From Fibrobacter sp. (GTDB taxonomy: Bacteria > Fibrobacterota > Fibrobacteria > Fibrobacterales > Fibrobacteraceae): a stretch of DNA of 64,000 nt. The stretch is taken from assembly GCA_017530965.1 (NCBI GenBank), contig JAFXLS010000042.1, forward strand, positions 1 through 64,000, written 5' to 3'. The notes below the pieces were generated by a model. That model ran no database searches and was not told where the DNA came from. It saw nothing but the letters and a program-made list of their open reading frames with translations. Positions 34,628 through 43,689 of the stretch are shown here, one piece after another. How positions within the stretch are numbered: position 1 is the first letter of the stretch; the number at the start of each line of letters is the position of its first letter. The position numbers were made by a program, and so were the translations under genes.

Positions 34628-36952
34628 TTAGAAATTGACGTTCAAGACTGCTTGAACAACAGCCTGGGAGAATTTATGCTTGTATTCGGGAACAACAACC
34701 GCGCTGCCGTCCTCGTTCACCATCGGATTGCCTTCGGCATCGTTCACTGCGATTTCGGCGTAGTTCGGCATATTGGTTCCGACGATACCCGACGAGGTAT
34801 TGTAGGTGTTTTCCGTAGTGATCCAACCGTAGTTCAAGGCAAGATACACGCCATCGCCCACGGTGTAGTCGAGGCCGACCATCCACTGCATTTGCTTTCC
34901 CTTGAGGAGCGGATTCACATAGCCCGGGGAAGCCTTAGCAGAAGAAAGGGCATCGAGTTTCATGTCGATCATCTGAAGTCCTGCACTTAAGCCGAGGCGC
35001 GGCATATACTGGACATAAAGGCCCGCATTGATGAAGTCAAGGCTCAGTTCACCCTTGTCGGCAACCGGCATAATGGCCTTGGCCTCGTCTGTCAGTTCCT
35101 GAGTCTTCACGGAATGCTTGTAGCTCCCCGAAAGTTCGAGCGGGAGAGTAAAGCCGAGCATCTTGAAGACGTTCCACTTGAGGCCACCGCCATATTCCAT
35201 GAATTCGGCTTCCTTAAAGGCAAAATTATCGCTCTTGTCCTGCTTAAGCATGGTGAAAAGGCCTCCCACTTCCACGAAGTCGTTGAAGCCCACCTTGAGG
35301 TCTGCCTTGGCACCGTTTCTGTTCGGTGTAGCAAGACCGTTCGGCAAGCTCATCTGAACAGCCGGATCAAGCATAGTGCTCATCAGGGCAAGTTCCTTGC
35401 GAGTGTACACCAGGTTACGCCAGGAATTCTTGACCATCGGAGCGATATTGTAGCTCTGGGTCTGACCCTTGATGGTGGGGTCATCGGTGTTGGCAAGCTG
35501 GGTCGATACCGGAGTGAATTTCGGGTCAAAGTAGTAGAGAGCTCCGAAAGTGGAGTACAAGGGGGAATTCACGCCGAAACGAATCGTGTTACCGTCCTTG
35601 TCGGTATTCAAAACGCGCGTAGCAAAGAACTGCGGCGACTGTGCCAAGTTGTTGTACCAGTTGCTGTCGTTCATGATATAGTTTGCAGAAAGCTGGATGT
35701 TCAATCCGGCAGGCATCTTGTAGCCAGCGTTCAACGTCGCAAGGATCGCCTTGCCGTCGTTATTGACTTCGTTTCTTTCGACATTCTGAATTTCGGTACC
35801 ATCTTCGGCGGTAGTCGTCACCGTTTCGTACTCGTAGAGCTTGTCGCTGGACATCGCATATTCACCCATGAGATCCAAGGTGAGATCCTTGTTCGCCATA
35901 AGTCCTGCGACATCGACACCGAGGCGACCGGCAAGAATGGTCGTACGCTGCGGCTCCATATCTAGCGGGTTGATGAAATCCGGCTTGTATTCGCCCAAAT
36001 CAAAAGATGTCGGGTTGGCCACATTGTCAAGGGAGCCATCGACGTAGGACTTCAACTGTCCATCGACAATCAATTCCTGATTTTCGGGGCGCATTGTACG
36101 AGTGAAAGAGGCGCTGTCGTCAAAGACGTACATACCCGTGAATCCGAGGAACACGTTTTTGTTTACCGGCAGGTATTCCAAGTTGCCGCTCAGCATCCAC
36201 TTGTCCATATTGGCAGACTGGTAAGATCCCGGATAAACGTCACCACCATTTATAATGGGGTTTCCGCCATTCGGAAGCAAGTTGCCGTTAGCGCCAGAAA
36301 AGTCCAGCAGCTGAACGCGACGCAGACGGGCAAAGATACCTTCGAGGCGAACTTCACCGGCCATACCGCCAAAGTCGTTACGCAACTGGAGGTTTATACC
36401 CTGAAGGTTGCGCTGGTTACCCTCGATCATGGCGTTGCTCATCGCCATTTCGCGACCACGCGTAAAGATCATGGGTTCGTAAAGGATATCGTCGATACCC
36501 GACGGTGAATACAGCGTAAGGGGGCTGTACTGTTCGCGGAAATCACCGACCACCCAGTACAGGGCACGTCCAACGTTACCTTCGACATTCAGCCAAGGAA
36601 CAGAAATGCTCTTCGCCGAACTAGCAAAGTAGTTCTGCATACCCGCTTCAAAACGGAGAATCGCATTAAAACGAACCGCATCGTAGGGGCGGAAATGGAA
36701 TCCCAAGTCAGCCGTTACGAACTGAGAACGTTCTGCATTGGGCAACTTGTTCAGCTCAGCTTTTTCCTGATCGGACGACATATAGGCGTTATTGAGCACG
36801 CCCTTGATGCTTCCGTCAATTTCTAGGCCACGCTTCGCTTCGAGGGAGTCCTGCTTTGCCTTCAGCTGCATGTTCATGTCGTAATCCGATACAGCGGATG
36901 CGGCAGTAGCCGTAACAAGGAGAGATAGTAATAACTTATACATCTTTTTCAT
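34628..36952 (-). CDS. Large outer-membrane beta-barrel protein (second)
   Basis: A 774-residue exported protein, paralogous to the barrel encoded downstream. Signal MKKMYKLLLSLLVTATAASA, then a short helical stretch (MQLKAKQDSLEAKRG), then a long strand-rich domain ending in Phe (VLNVNF). Shared landmarks with its paralog are SPLTLYSP ... ILYEPMIF, NLQGINLQL and SLPNGLATPNRNG. It has Asn- and Asp-rich loops that could face the surface (NGNLLPNGGNPIINGGD). AGGGGT precedes the ATG. It lies 12 bases from each neighbour. Confidence 0.82.
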   Translation of the reverse strand: MKKMYKLLLSLLVTATAASAVSDYDMNMQLKAKQDSLEAKRGLEIDGSIKGVLNNAYMSSDQEKAELNKLPNAERSQFVTADLGFHFRPYDAVRFNAILRFEAGMQNYFASSAKSISVPWLNVEGNVGRALYWVVGDFREQYSPLTLYSPSGIDDILYEPMIFTRGREMAMSNAMIEGNQRNLQGINLQLRNDFGGMAGEVRLEGIFARLRRVQLLDFSGANGNLLPNGGNPIINGGDVYPGSYQSANMDKWMLSGNLEYLPVNKNVFLGFTGMYVFDDSASFTRTMRPENQELIVDGQLKSYVDGSLDNVANPTSFDLGEYKPDFINPLDMEPQRTTILAGRLGVDVAGLMANKDLTLDLMGEYAMSSDKLYEYETVTTTAEDGTEIQNVERNEVNNDGKAILATLNAGYKMPAGLNIQLSANYIMNDSNWYNNLAQSPQFFATRVLNTDKDGNTIRFGVNSPLYSTFGALYYFDPKFTPVSTQLANTDDPTIKGQTQSYNIAPMVKNSWRNLVYTRKELALMSTMLDPAVQMSLPNGLATPNRNGAKADLKVGFNDFVEVGGLFTMLKQDKSDNFAFKEAEFMEYGGGLKWNVFKMLGFTLPLELSGSYKHSVKTQELTDEAKAIMPVADKGELSLDFINAGLYVQYMPRLGLSAGLQMIDMKLDALSSAKASPGYVNPLLKGKQMQWMVGLDYTVGDGVYLALNYGWITTENTYNTSSGIVGTNMPNYAEIAVNDAEGNPMVNEDGSAVVVPEYKHKFSQAVVQAVLNVNF

Positions 36953-36964
36953 ACCATTGACCCC

Positions 36965-39511
36965 TTAGAACCAAACCTTTGTTTCTGCAGTGATAAAGTG
37001 ACCGCTCCAGTTGTTTTCGGAGACGTAGTTATCCGTATGGGTCGCCCACTTGTAGCGCATGTGAAGCCCCGCACGCGGAGAGAAGTCCCAGTCAAAACCG
37101 ATACCGAGCGCAGTCTGATAGTAGTCGAGAGGAGCCTTGGTGTAGGTCGTCTGCGACGTAGGAATCAGGTTGCCGTAAGCACCACTTGCCACAATGCCAC
37201 CGACGCGGACGTCATCGTTTGCAACCGTATAACCGTATTCAGACTTCCAGGTTTCGAAACCGACCTGACCCACCAGATGGAGCGTCGGGGTGAGAGCGAA
37301 GGTGGGTTCGAAGAGGCCGTAGAAACTCCAGAGCAACATGTCGCTCTGCTCTTCGCTATAGGCAACCGGAGCAAAAGTCTTCGACACACCAGAAATTGCG
37401 ACATAGCCAGACATCATCAGGTTGCGGTCGGTACCGAACCAGTGACCGATATCGTAACCACCGTCAATCGAGAGATAAGAAGACCACTTGGTGTGTTCAG
37501 GAACTTCTTCGGCCTTAACCTGCTTTGCGTCTTCGTAAGCAACAAAGGATTCCCAAAGTTCCCAGGTTCCACCATAGAGACCACCGCGCTGACGTTCCAT
37601 CTTGCGGGCTGGAGTAAGCACGCCAGCACGGTTCACATAGCCATTGGAAACGGTCGAGTTACCCGAGTCAGCCCAGAAAAGGGCGTTATACTTGGTCCAA
37701 GAATTGGAGCTTTCCCACATGTTGCGGCCGTTCAAGCGGTAGTTGAACAGAACCACGTCCTTGCCCTTTGTCACCTGACGATGCTGGGCATACTGAACAC
37801 CCAAGCGGCCACGGTTAAATTCCGGTTCGAACTTGAAGTTCAAGCCCGCCATATTAGGACCATAGCGCATTGCACCGCCGTTCAGATAGAATTCGTCCTT
37901 ACGCCAGCTGCGGAAACGGGAAGGATCGGTGATGCCATACGGAGAGAAGAAGTTTTCGGAGAAATAAACACCTTCGATTGTTGTCGGGAGCCAGTCAAGA
38001 TGTTTGTCCTGCACCTTGACATAAATACCGAACGCCGGAGCAGAAGTGCCCTTGGAGATTGAATCGCGGTTATAGGCGCGCTTGTTCTCGTTACCCGCGT
38101 TATGGAAAGTCGTCGAATCGTCCCAGCTCAAACCGAGATCTGCCATCAAGTAGAATTTCGGGGTGAGGTTACCCTTGATATCCATGGTCGCAATCTGGTT
38201 GTTTTCGAAATGCGGTTCACCTTCGAACTTGAGCTTGGTCCAGGGACCGGCAAATTCGTCTTCGTCAATAAGACCATCATCGTAGAACACGCCCATATAG
38301 TTTGCACCAACCGTCATACCATCAAGAATCTTGGTCTTGGCAAGTCTTGCATGGTAGACATCGCCACGGAAATCGTAGTTACCGTCCATTTCAAGTTCGC
38401 TGGGCTGACCACCATAAAGACGCATACCGTCGCGGGTACCGGCATCCATATCCTTGGGCTGAGAAATCATCGCCTGGGCAATAAAACCGAAAGGCATATT
38501 GTACACGTTCATGAACACGCCACCGAAGGAACGGTTCGTCCAGAAGGCGCGACCACCTTCCTTGACGGGCTTGAAGGATTTTTCCTTATAATAGGTAGAA
38601 ACGGTCTTTTCTTCTTCGAAGGTTTCGTACTGCCAAGCAAAGCGAGGCATCGTTTCACGTTCCCACATGGTAAGAGGAGAGGCACATGCCCAAATCACAC
38701 CGCCAGCAGTCACGTAGGCGCCGAACACCGAGGAACGGATATCGACACCGAAGTTCATTTCTTCTTCGATAGACGCCGGAGTGTAGTCCGAGTTGTGGTC
38801 GAACGGAACGCGTTCCCAGCCGTAGCTCGGGTTTGTGTTCGGGCTCTTAGCCAAATAGTTTGTATAGAGACCCGTGAGATCGAACGGGAAGGTCATATTG
38901 CTCCACAACGTCATATAAGAGTTGGGCATAAGGACCATGTTCATCTTGAGGGTTGCGTCTACAAGCGTACGAGCCTTGTCGTCGCCGTACACCGGAGCGA
39001 TTTCGGTATAGTCGAAATTCTTGACGCGGAAGGCCATGTAACCGGAAACGGCGAGAGGGGCGTCATCCTTTCCTAGTAGCGTGGATTCCATATTATTGGA
39101 AAGGGTATCGATGTCAGCTTCGATAGCGGCAACACGCTGTTCCGAGGTCATTTCCTTAGGAATGTAGATAGGAGCAATCGAAGGTTCCTTCGCAGGGGCA
39201 GCCTCAGTGGCAGCACCAGCCAACTTAGGTTCTTCGGCCGGAGCAGGGGCTTCGGATTCAGCAACGGAGGTTTCTTCGACAGGGGCGGAATCATTGGATT
39301 CGGCAACGGATTCTTCGGAAGAAGATTCTTCGGAGACAGTTTCTTCTACAGAGGGTTCCTCGGAAGATTCATCCTCGACCGCCGGTTCAGGTTCGGAAAC
39401 AGATTCTTCAACCGCTGAAGATTCGTCACCGGAATACTGTTCATCGGCATCAAAATCTTGAGCCATCAAAAACGACGAGCAAAGCAGCACGGCTATAGAT
39501 AGATTACGCAT
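36965..39511 (-). CDS. Large outer-membrane barrel protein with acidic linker (first)
   Basis: An 848-residue exported protein. After the signal (ending FLMAQ) comes an unusual acidic linker, residues about 20-105, made of repeated SEE/EEP/SSEE units, then a short coil (RVAAIEADIDTLSNNM), then about 690 residues of strand-rich, aromatic sequence ending in Phe (TAETKVWF). Its sequence differs from the two barrels downstream but the order (helix, barrel, C-terminal Phe) is the same. The linker is longer and more acidic than anything else in the operon and might reach through the periplasm to peptidoglycan or a partner; that is inference. Confidence 0.82.
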   Translation of the reverse strand: MRNLSIAVLLCSSFLMAQDFDADEQYSGDESSAVEESVSEPEPAVEDESSEEPSVEETVSEESSSEESVAESNDSAPVEETSVAESEAPAPAEEPKLAGAATEAAPAKEPSIAPIYIPKEMTSEQRVAAIEADIDTLSNNMESTLLGKDDAPLAVSGYMAFRVKNFDYTEIAPVYGDDKARTLVDATLKMNMVLMPNSYMTLWSNMTFPFDLTGLYTNYLAKSPNTNPSYGWERVPFDHNSDYTPASIEEEMNFGVDIRSSVFGAYVTAGGVIWACASPLTMWERETMPRFAWQYETFEEEKTVSTYYKEKSFKPVKEGGRAFWTNRSFGGVFMNVYNMPFGFIAQAMISQPKDMDAGTRDGMRLYGGQPSELEMDGNYDFRGDVYHARLAKTKILDGMTVGANYMGVFYDDGLIDEDEFAGPWTKLKFEGEPHFENNQIATMDIKGNLTPKFYLMADLGLSWDDSTTFHNAGNENKRAYNRDSISKGTSAPAFGIYVKVQDKHLDWLPTTIEGVYFSENFFSPYGITDPSRFRSWRKDEFYLNGGAMRYGPNMAGLNFKFEPEFNRGRLGVQYAQHRQVTKGKDVVLFNYRLNGRNMWESSNSWTKYNALFWADSGNSTVSNGYVNRAGVLTPARKMERQRGGLYGGTWELWESFVAYEDAKQVKAEEVPEHTKWSSYLSIDGGYDIGHWFGTDRNLMMSGYVAISGVSKTFAPVAYSEEQSDMLLWSFYGLFEPTFALTPTLHLVGQVGFETWKSEYGYTVANDDVRVGGIVASGAYGNLIPTSQTTYTKAPLDYYQTALGIGFDWDFSPRAGLHMRYKWATHTDNYVSENNWSGHFITAETKVWF

Positions 39512-39520
39512 ACAAACCTC

Positions 39521-40261
39521 TTAAATCTCGTTGCGGAACGGGTAATAGGCCGGGCCTTCGTAAGCCTTGCCATGTTTCTTGATGACGATATCGTCCATCC
39601 AGACCTTGAATGACTCGTTTTCGTCTTTACGGACTTCGAGACGGAAACCCTTGAAGTTAGCCCAGTTGAAGGGAAGCATCACTTCGCGAGTATTCTTGGC
39701 ATCCCAGTAGACACCCGTCGTACCGAACAGCTTGAGGGGGATACTGAAATGAGTCCATTCGGAAGTGATTTCGCCGAGGCTCTTGGAGCGGAGTTTCACC
39801 TGCAAGGATTCACCACCGCTTTTCACGCCATCGTCCACGAGCACGAACAGTGCATTTTCGCCACCCTGTGCACCCTTAATCCAGAATTCAAGGACACCGT
39901 CTTCCATATAGGGAGTCAGGTCTACAGAACCGGCAATACAAATAGCGACACCAGAATAGTCACTTGCAATAAGTTCAATTTCCATAGAAAGAGCTCCTTC
40001 CATGGCGTACTTATCCGTGAGTACCGGTTCGGGGTTTTCACGCGGATACTGGTAAGTATATCCACCGCCACGAGGAATAGCTTCACGCATCACAACAGTG
40101 ACAATGTCCTTGTCAGGACGGAAAGGCTTACCTTCTTTAAGTACAAAGCGGCCCGCATCGCGGTCGCGGTAGCTACTAAACGAAGCCGCATCCGCCAAAG
40201 AAACGGCAAGAAGCACGCCAACAGCGCACTTCAATAAAGACGAGATTCTCATATGTTTCAT
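39521..40261 (-). CDS. CBM11/CIA30-like exported protein
   Basis: A 246-residue exported protein, first gene of the envelope operon. Signal at residues about 1-26 (ending LADA). ATG 40261 or ATG 40252 could be the start; AAGG lies too near the first. The mature domain is a jelly roll of the CBM11/CIA30 type: MEGALSMEIEL, GVLEFWIKGAQGG, WTHFSIPLKLFG, VWMDDIVIKK. CBM11 members bind beta-1,3-1,4- and beta-1,4-glucan. There is no enzyme attached and no lipobox or T9SS tail, so it may work in the periplasm or with the barrels. Binding is inferred from fold. Confidence 0.8.
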   Translation of the reverse strand: MKHMRISSLLKCAVGVLLAVSLADAASFSSYRDRDAGRFVLKEGKPFRPDKDIVTVVMREAIPRGGGYTYQYPRENPEPVLTDKYAMEGALSMEIELIASDYSGVAICIAGSVDLTPYMEDGVLEFWIKGAQGGENALFVLVDDGVKSGGESLQVKLRSKSLGEITSEWTHFSIPLKLFGTTGVYWDAKNTREVMLPFNWANFKGFRLEVRKDENESFKVWMDDIVIKKHGKAYEGPAYYPFRNEI

Positions 40262-40292
40262 ACCTTAACGAGTCTCCAAATACAGACAGGGC

Positions 40293-40300
40293 CAAAAATA
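40293..40300 (-). promoter_or_regulatory. TATTTTTG promoter-like box of the envelope operon
   Basis: TATTTTTG (within TATATTTTTG) on the minus strand, about 31 bases before the CBM11-like gene start. It fits the TAnnTTTG pattern. The rest of the 244-base gap up to the GH5 gene is AT-rich and holds nothing else I can support. Confidence 0.4.
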
Positions 40301-40505
40301 TAGTCTTTTTTGGGTATTCCGTACCCTAAAAAATTATTTTCGCAGCCGTGATACAAAAAATAGTTCTTTTAGACCAATAGCGAATTAGGCGTATACAGCA
40401 ATAATGGTTTCCAAAGTAAACAAAAACGGATAAAAATAAGGAATGGGGGGAAGAAAATAAAATTACTTTTACCATTGTTAAACATCATAGATTAGGGTTG
40501 TTTCT

Positions 40506-41720
40506 ATGAAAAAATTACTTTACACATTTTTAGTTATTTCTATGTCCCTGCTCGCACAGAGCTGTAATGAAGAATCTTCCAGTACGGCCCCCGAACCGGA
40601 TTCTTCCGAAAGCTCCTCCCTTTCGTCAGCAAGGGTAAATACAGAATCTTCCGCAAGCGCAGAGCTCCCCAACTACAGCCGCGCTATCGCCGTAAACAAG
40701 ATGCTCGGCCACGGCATCAACTTCGGAAACTCCTGGGAATCGGGCGTAGACATCACAAAAGCCTGCAAAGAAGGCCAGGAAACGAACTGGTGCTTTATCG
40801 AAGGCAAGGTCTACGATTACCTCGACGAAAACTGGAGCAACCCCATTCAGGATGAATGGTTCCAAGCAGTAAAGGACGCCGGTTTCCAGTCCATCCGTAT
40901 GCCAGTTCGCTGGAACCAGACAGCTCTCCACGAGCCGCCCTACACCTTGCAGGCGGCACGTGTGGAAGGCGTAAAGCGCCACGTCAAGATTGCAAACGGC
41001 CTTGGCATGCCGGTGGTTATCAACCAGCATCACTTTAACGAGCTCTATGACAACCCGGAAAAGTACATGGCCGCCTTCTACGGCATTTGGGAAAATATCG
41101 CCGAAGAATTCAAGGATTTCGACAACGATTCGCTCATATTCGAAATCCTGAATGAATCCAGAGGCAAATCTGACGCCGTCCTCGCCCAGATGACAGACAG
41201 CGCCATCAAGATTATTCGCAAGACAAACCCAGGCCGCACCATCATGATTGACCCGGGTAACTGGGGCAAGTTCGAACAGATGGACGCCTTCGCCGACATC
41301 AAGGACAGCAACATCATTATTGACGGCCACTATTACGAACCGTACAGCTACAGCCACAAAGGACACAGCTCCGATTGTTCCAAGGGCGAATTGTGGAAGT
41401 CGAACGACCAGGACGCAATCCTGAAAATTGCGAGCGATCTCAAGAGCTACGTTAACATGGCCAAGAGGATTTTCCCCGGTAAAGACGGCACCCATATTCC
41501 GCTGAACATCGGCGAATTTGGAGCCTCTTCCAGATGCGAAGCCGAAGGTCAAGACGACGCCAACAGAGCCATGTATATCAAGGCAATTGTCCAAACTGCA
41601 AACCAGCTAGGCTATTCTTGGCACATCTGGGGACTTACGGGTGTCGGATTCGACATCTACTACAGCAGCACGAATGAATGGTACCCCGAAATCTTGAAGG
41701 CGCTGCAAAGCAACATGTAA
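40506..41720 (+). CDS. GH5 cellulase lipoprotein
   Basis: A family 5 endoglucanase anchored as a lipoprotein, 404 residues. Lipobox LAQSC with Cys20, then a short Ser-rich linker to about residue 55. The catalytic domain shows RMPVRW, INQHH, the acid/base Glu217 in FEILNES (NES instead of the usual NEP), DGHYYEPY and the nucleophile Glu337 in NIGEFGA. The layout is closest to GH5 subfamily 4/2-like endoglucanases. No binding domain is attached. It is transcribed away from the envelope operon and ends two bases from the convergent lpxA. Confidence 0.93.
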   Translation: MKKLLYTFLVISMSLLAQSCNEESSSTAPEPDSSESSSLSSARVNTESSASAELPNYSRAIAVNKMLGHGINFGNSWESGVDITKACKEGQETNWCFIEGKVYDYLDENWSNPIQDEWFQAVKDAGFQSIRMPVRWNQTALHEPPYTLQAARVEGVKRHVKIANGLGMPVVINQHHFNELYDNPEKYMAAFYGIWENIAEEFKDFDNDSLIFEILNESRGKSDAVLAQMTDSAIKIIRKTNPGRTIMIDPGNWGKFEQMDAFADIKDSNIIIDGHYYEPYSYSHKGHSSDCSKGELWKSNDQDAILKIASDLKSYVNMAKRIFPGKDGTHIPLNIGEFGASSRCEAEGQDDANRAMYIKAIVQTANQLGYSWHIWGLTGVGFDIYYSSTNEWYPEILKALQSNM

Positions 41721-41722
41721 TT

Positions 41723-42490
41723 TCACGGGCGCACTAACGTGCCACCCCAATGCTCGTCGAAAAAGGCTTGGAACAGAGGTTCCGGGCCTTTTTTTAGTTC
41801 CTCGATGACTTCAGCCACGGGGCGGCCGCTACGGTAAAGTTCGCGATAGGCACGGGAAAGGGCCTGGATCCGTTCTTCAGGAAAACTTTCAGGATGCAGG
41901 CGCAGGGCATGCAAATTCAAGGCGCCATAGCGGATCGGGTTACCCGATGCCTTGGTGCATGGGGGAACATCACGGTCCACTTTATGGGTGCCGCCCACGA
42001 AAGCGTATGCGCCCACCTGATTGCGCTGCTGAATGGCAGTCACGCCACCAATGGTTGCATATTCACCGATGCGCACATGACCGCCCAGCTGGCAGCTATT
42101 CGCGATAACGACCCCAGTTCGAATATCGCAGTCATGGGCGATATGGGAATAGGCCATCACCAACACTTTGTCTGCAATACGGGTGCAACCGCCCCCTTGA
42201 ACAGTCCCCCGATTTAGCGTACAGTATTCCCGAATCGTGCAATTTTCGCCAATTTCGAGTCGAGTCGGTTCGCCCGCATACTTCAAATCTTGCGGAGGCC
42301 CCCCAAGAATGGCACCATCGTAAACATGGGTGTTTTTACCGACAGCAACACCACCGTATACGTGAACCCTGGACTCCAAGACGACACCCTCGGCAATTTC
42401 GGCACCGGCATCGATCAAGCACCAGGGGCCAATAACGGCCGTTTCGTGAACTTTAGCTTGCGGGTGAACAAATGCGGAAGGATGAATCAT
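41723..42490 (-). CDS. lpxA: UDP-N-acetylglucosamine acyltransferase
   Basis: The first enzyme of lipid A synthesis: it moves a hydroxyacyl chain from acyl-ACP to the 3-OH of UDP-GlcNAc in the cytoplasm. The 255-residue length is right. Left-handed beta-helix hexapeptides fill residues 1-180; the catalytic His is in MAYSHIAHDC, followed by NSCQLGGHV, IGGVTAIQQ and GGTHKVDRDVPP. ATG 42490 starts the canonical MIHPSAFVHP; the upstream open frame has no homology features. A TATCTTTG box lies five bases before the ATG, so the mRNA leader may be almost absent. Other lpx genes are not nearby. Confidence 0.95.
   Translation of the reverse strand: MIHPSAFVHPQAKVHETAVIGPWCLIDAGAEIAEGVVLESRVHVYGGVAVGKNTHVYDGAILGGPPQDLKYAGEPTRLEIGENCTIREYCTLNRGTVQGGGCTRIADKVLVMAYSHIAHDCDIRTGVVIANSCQLGGHVRIGEYATIGGVTAIQQRNQVGAYAFVGGTHKVDRDVPPCTKASGNPIRYGALNLHALRLHPESFPEERIQALSRAYRELYRSGRPVAEVIEELKKGPEPLFQAFFDEHWGGTLVRP
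41760..41795 (+). terminator. Terminator of the GH5 gene inside lpxA
   Basis: AAAAGGC TT GGAAC, loop AGAG, GTTCC GG GCCTTTTTTT. A strong stem with a seven-T tract lies about 40 bases after the GH5 stop, wholly within the 3' coding part of the convergent lpxA. Confidence 0.7.
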
Positions 42491-42495
42491 GGCAC

Positions 42496-42503
42496 CAAAG
42501 ATA
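42496..42503 (-). promoter_or_regulatory. TATCTTTG box of lpxA
   Basis: TATCTTTG, then GTGCC, then the lpxA ATG. The layout (box, five bases, ATG) is the same as for folE and for the FISUMP lipoprotein at 58407. Confidence 0.5.
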
Positions 42504-42524
42504 GTTTTTTCTAAATTTCCAGAC

Positions 42525-43628
42525 ATGGGTGGCATTCTCATCGCAAGCCTTACCGCACTATACGTGCTGTTGTTCCTATTCTTCATAATAGGGGTTATTC
42601 GCACACACCGATACAGGGGCCCCAAGGCCACGCCCAGCGTTACGGTAGTGGTCCCCATGCGTAACGAAGAAGAATTCGCGCAGCGCACCCTGGAAGCCCT
42701 TGCCGAACAGGATTACGTGGGCGAATGGGAAGTGATTTGCGTAGACGACCGTTCCACCGATTCCACCCGCGAAATTCTGGAAAAATTCGCCGCCACCCAT
42801 CCGAAATTCAAGGTACTCTCCCTTTCGCCGGATTTGCCCCAAATTGCAAGTCCCAAGAAACGCGCCCTGGAAAGCGCCTTCAAAATCGCAAAATACGATG
42901 TGCTTTTGACCATGGACGCCGACTGCATTCCCCGCAAGAGCTGGATTACCGCCATGGCAGGCCGATTCACCGACGGCATCTGCATTGTACAGGGACCCAA
43001 GCAGAATAACGGCAGCCGTACGCTCCCCCACCTTTACCAGAAACTGGAAACCCTGGGCTATACAGCCATGGAAGCAGCCGGATTCAGCTGGGGTCACCCA
43101 ATTGTGGCATCGGCCGCATGCCTCGCCTATAAAAAAGACCTGTTCTTTGCCGTAGGCGGTTTTGGCGACCTGGTGAATCTTTCCAGCGGCGACGACGACA
43201 TGCTCATCCATAAGATGATGAAGATCCCCGGCACCAAGGTCTGCTACAACCTGGACAAGGACGCCGTCATCGAAACCGCGCCGGTGCATACTTGGAAACA
43301 GCTCTTTAACCAGCGCGCCCGCTGGAGCAGCAACGGCACCAACTACGAAAGCAAGGCTTACATCTTGATGCTCACGCTGATTTACACCTACTACATCTGG
43401 ATGTTTATCAGCCCCTGGTGCGTGCTCTTTTTGGATTGCCCGTGGCAGTGGTGCGTATTCAGCATTCTGCCCAAGATTCTGGTGGACTTTGTATTCCTGA
43501 TGATAGCTTCTTGGAAGTTGCATGCCAAGCGCAAAATGCTTGCATTCTTGCCTACCGAAATCATCCAGGTTCCGATGATCGTCTTTGCGGTGCCCGCAGG
43601 CATCACCGGAATGTTCAGGTGGAAGTAA
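42525..43628 (+). CDS. Family 2 glycosyltransferase, membrane-bound
   Basis: A GT2 enzyme of the inner membrane. One N-terminal helix (IASLTALYVLLFLFFIIGV), then the GT-A domain with VTVVVPMRNEEE, VICVDDRSTDSTRE, MDADCIP (DxD), GGFGDLVNLSSGDDDML (the acidic acceptor site) and QRARWSS ((Q/R)xxRW). Three C-terminal membrane helices follow. The frame begins at 42489, overlapping the lpxA start codon; ATG 42525 is preferred as it leaves room for a promoter and keeps the whole membrane segment. The enzyme is of the class that makes polysaccharides or glycolipids; the product is unknown. Confidence 0.88.
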   Translation: MGGILIASLTALYVLLFLFFIIGVIRTHRYRGPKATPSVTVVVPMRNEEEFAQRTLEALAEQDYVGEWEVICVDDRSTDSTREILEKFAATHPKFKVLSLSPDLPQIASPKKRALESAFKIAKYDVLLTMDADCIPRKSWITAMAGRFTDGICIVQGPKQNNGSRTLPHLYQKLETLGYTAMEAAGFSWGHPIVASAACLAYKKDLFFAVGGFGDLVNLSSGDDDMLIHKMMKIPGTKVCYNLDKDAVIETAPVHTWKQLFNQRARWSSNGTNYESKAYILMLTLIYTYYIWMFISPWCVLFLDCPWQWCVFSILPKILVDFVFLMIASWKLHAKRKMLAFLPTEIIQVPMIVFAVPAGITGMFRWK

Positions 43629-43633
43629 TCAAA

Positions 43634-43688
43634 TGTGAAGTGTGAGATGTGCAATGTGTGATTATTAATTTCACACCACACATTCCTC
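43634..43688. repeat. Imperfect inverted repeat between convergent genes
   Basis: The 61-base gap between the GT2 gene and cca is made of AATGTG/CACATT words: AAATGTGAAGTGTGAG, AATGTGTGATTATTAATTTCACAC, CATTCCTCATTACACATT. They can pair into a loose AT-rich hairpin that may act as a terminator for both genes. Confidence 0.45.
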
Positions 43689-43689
43689 A

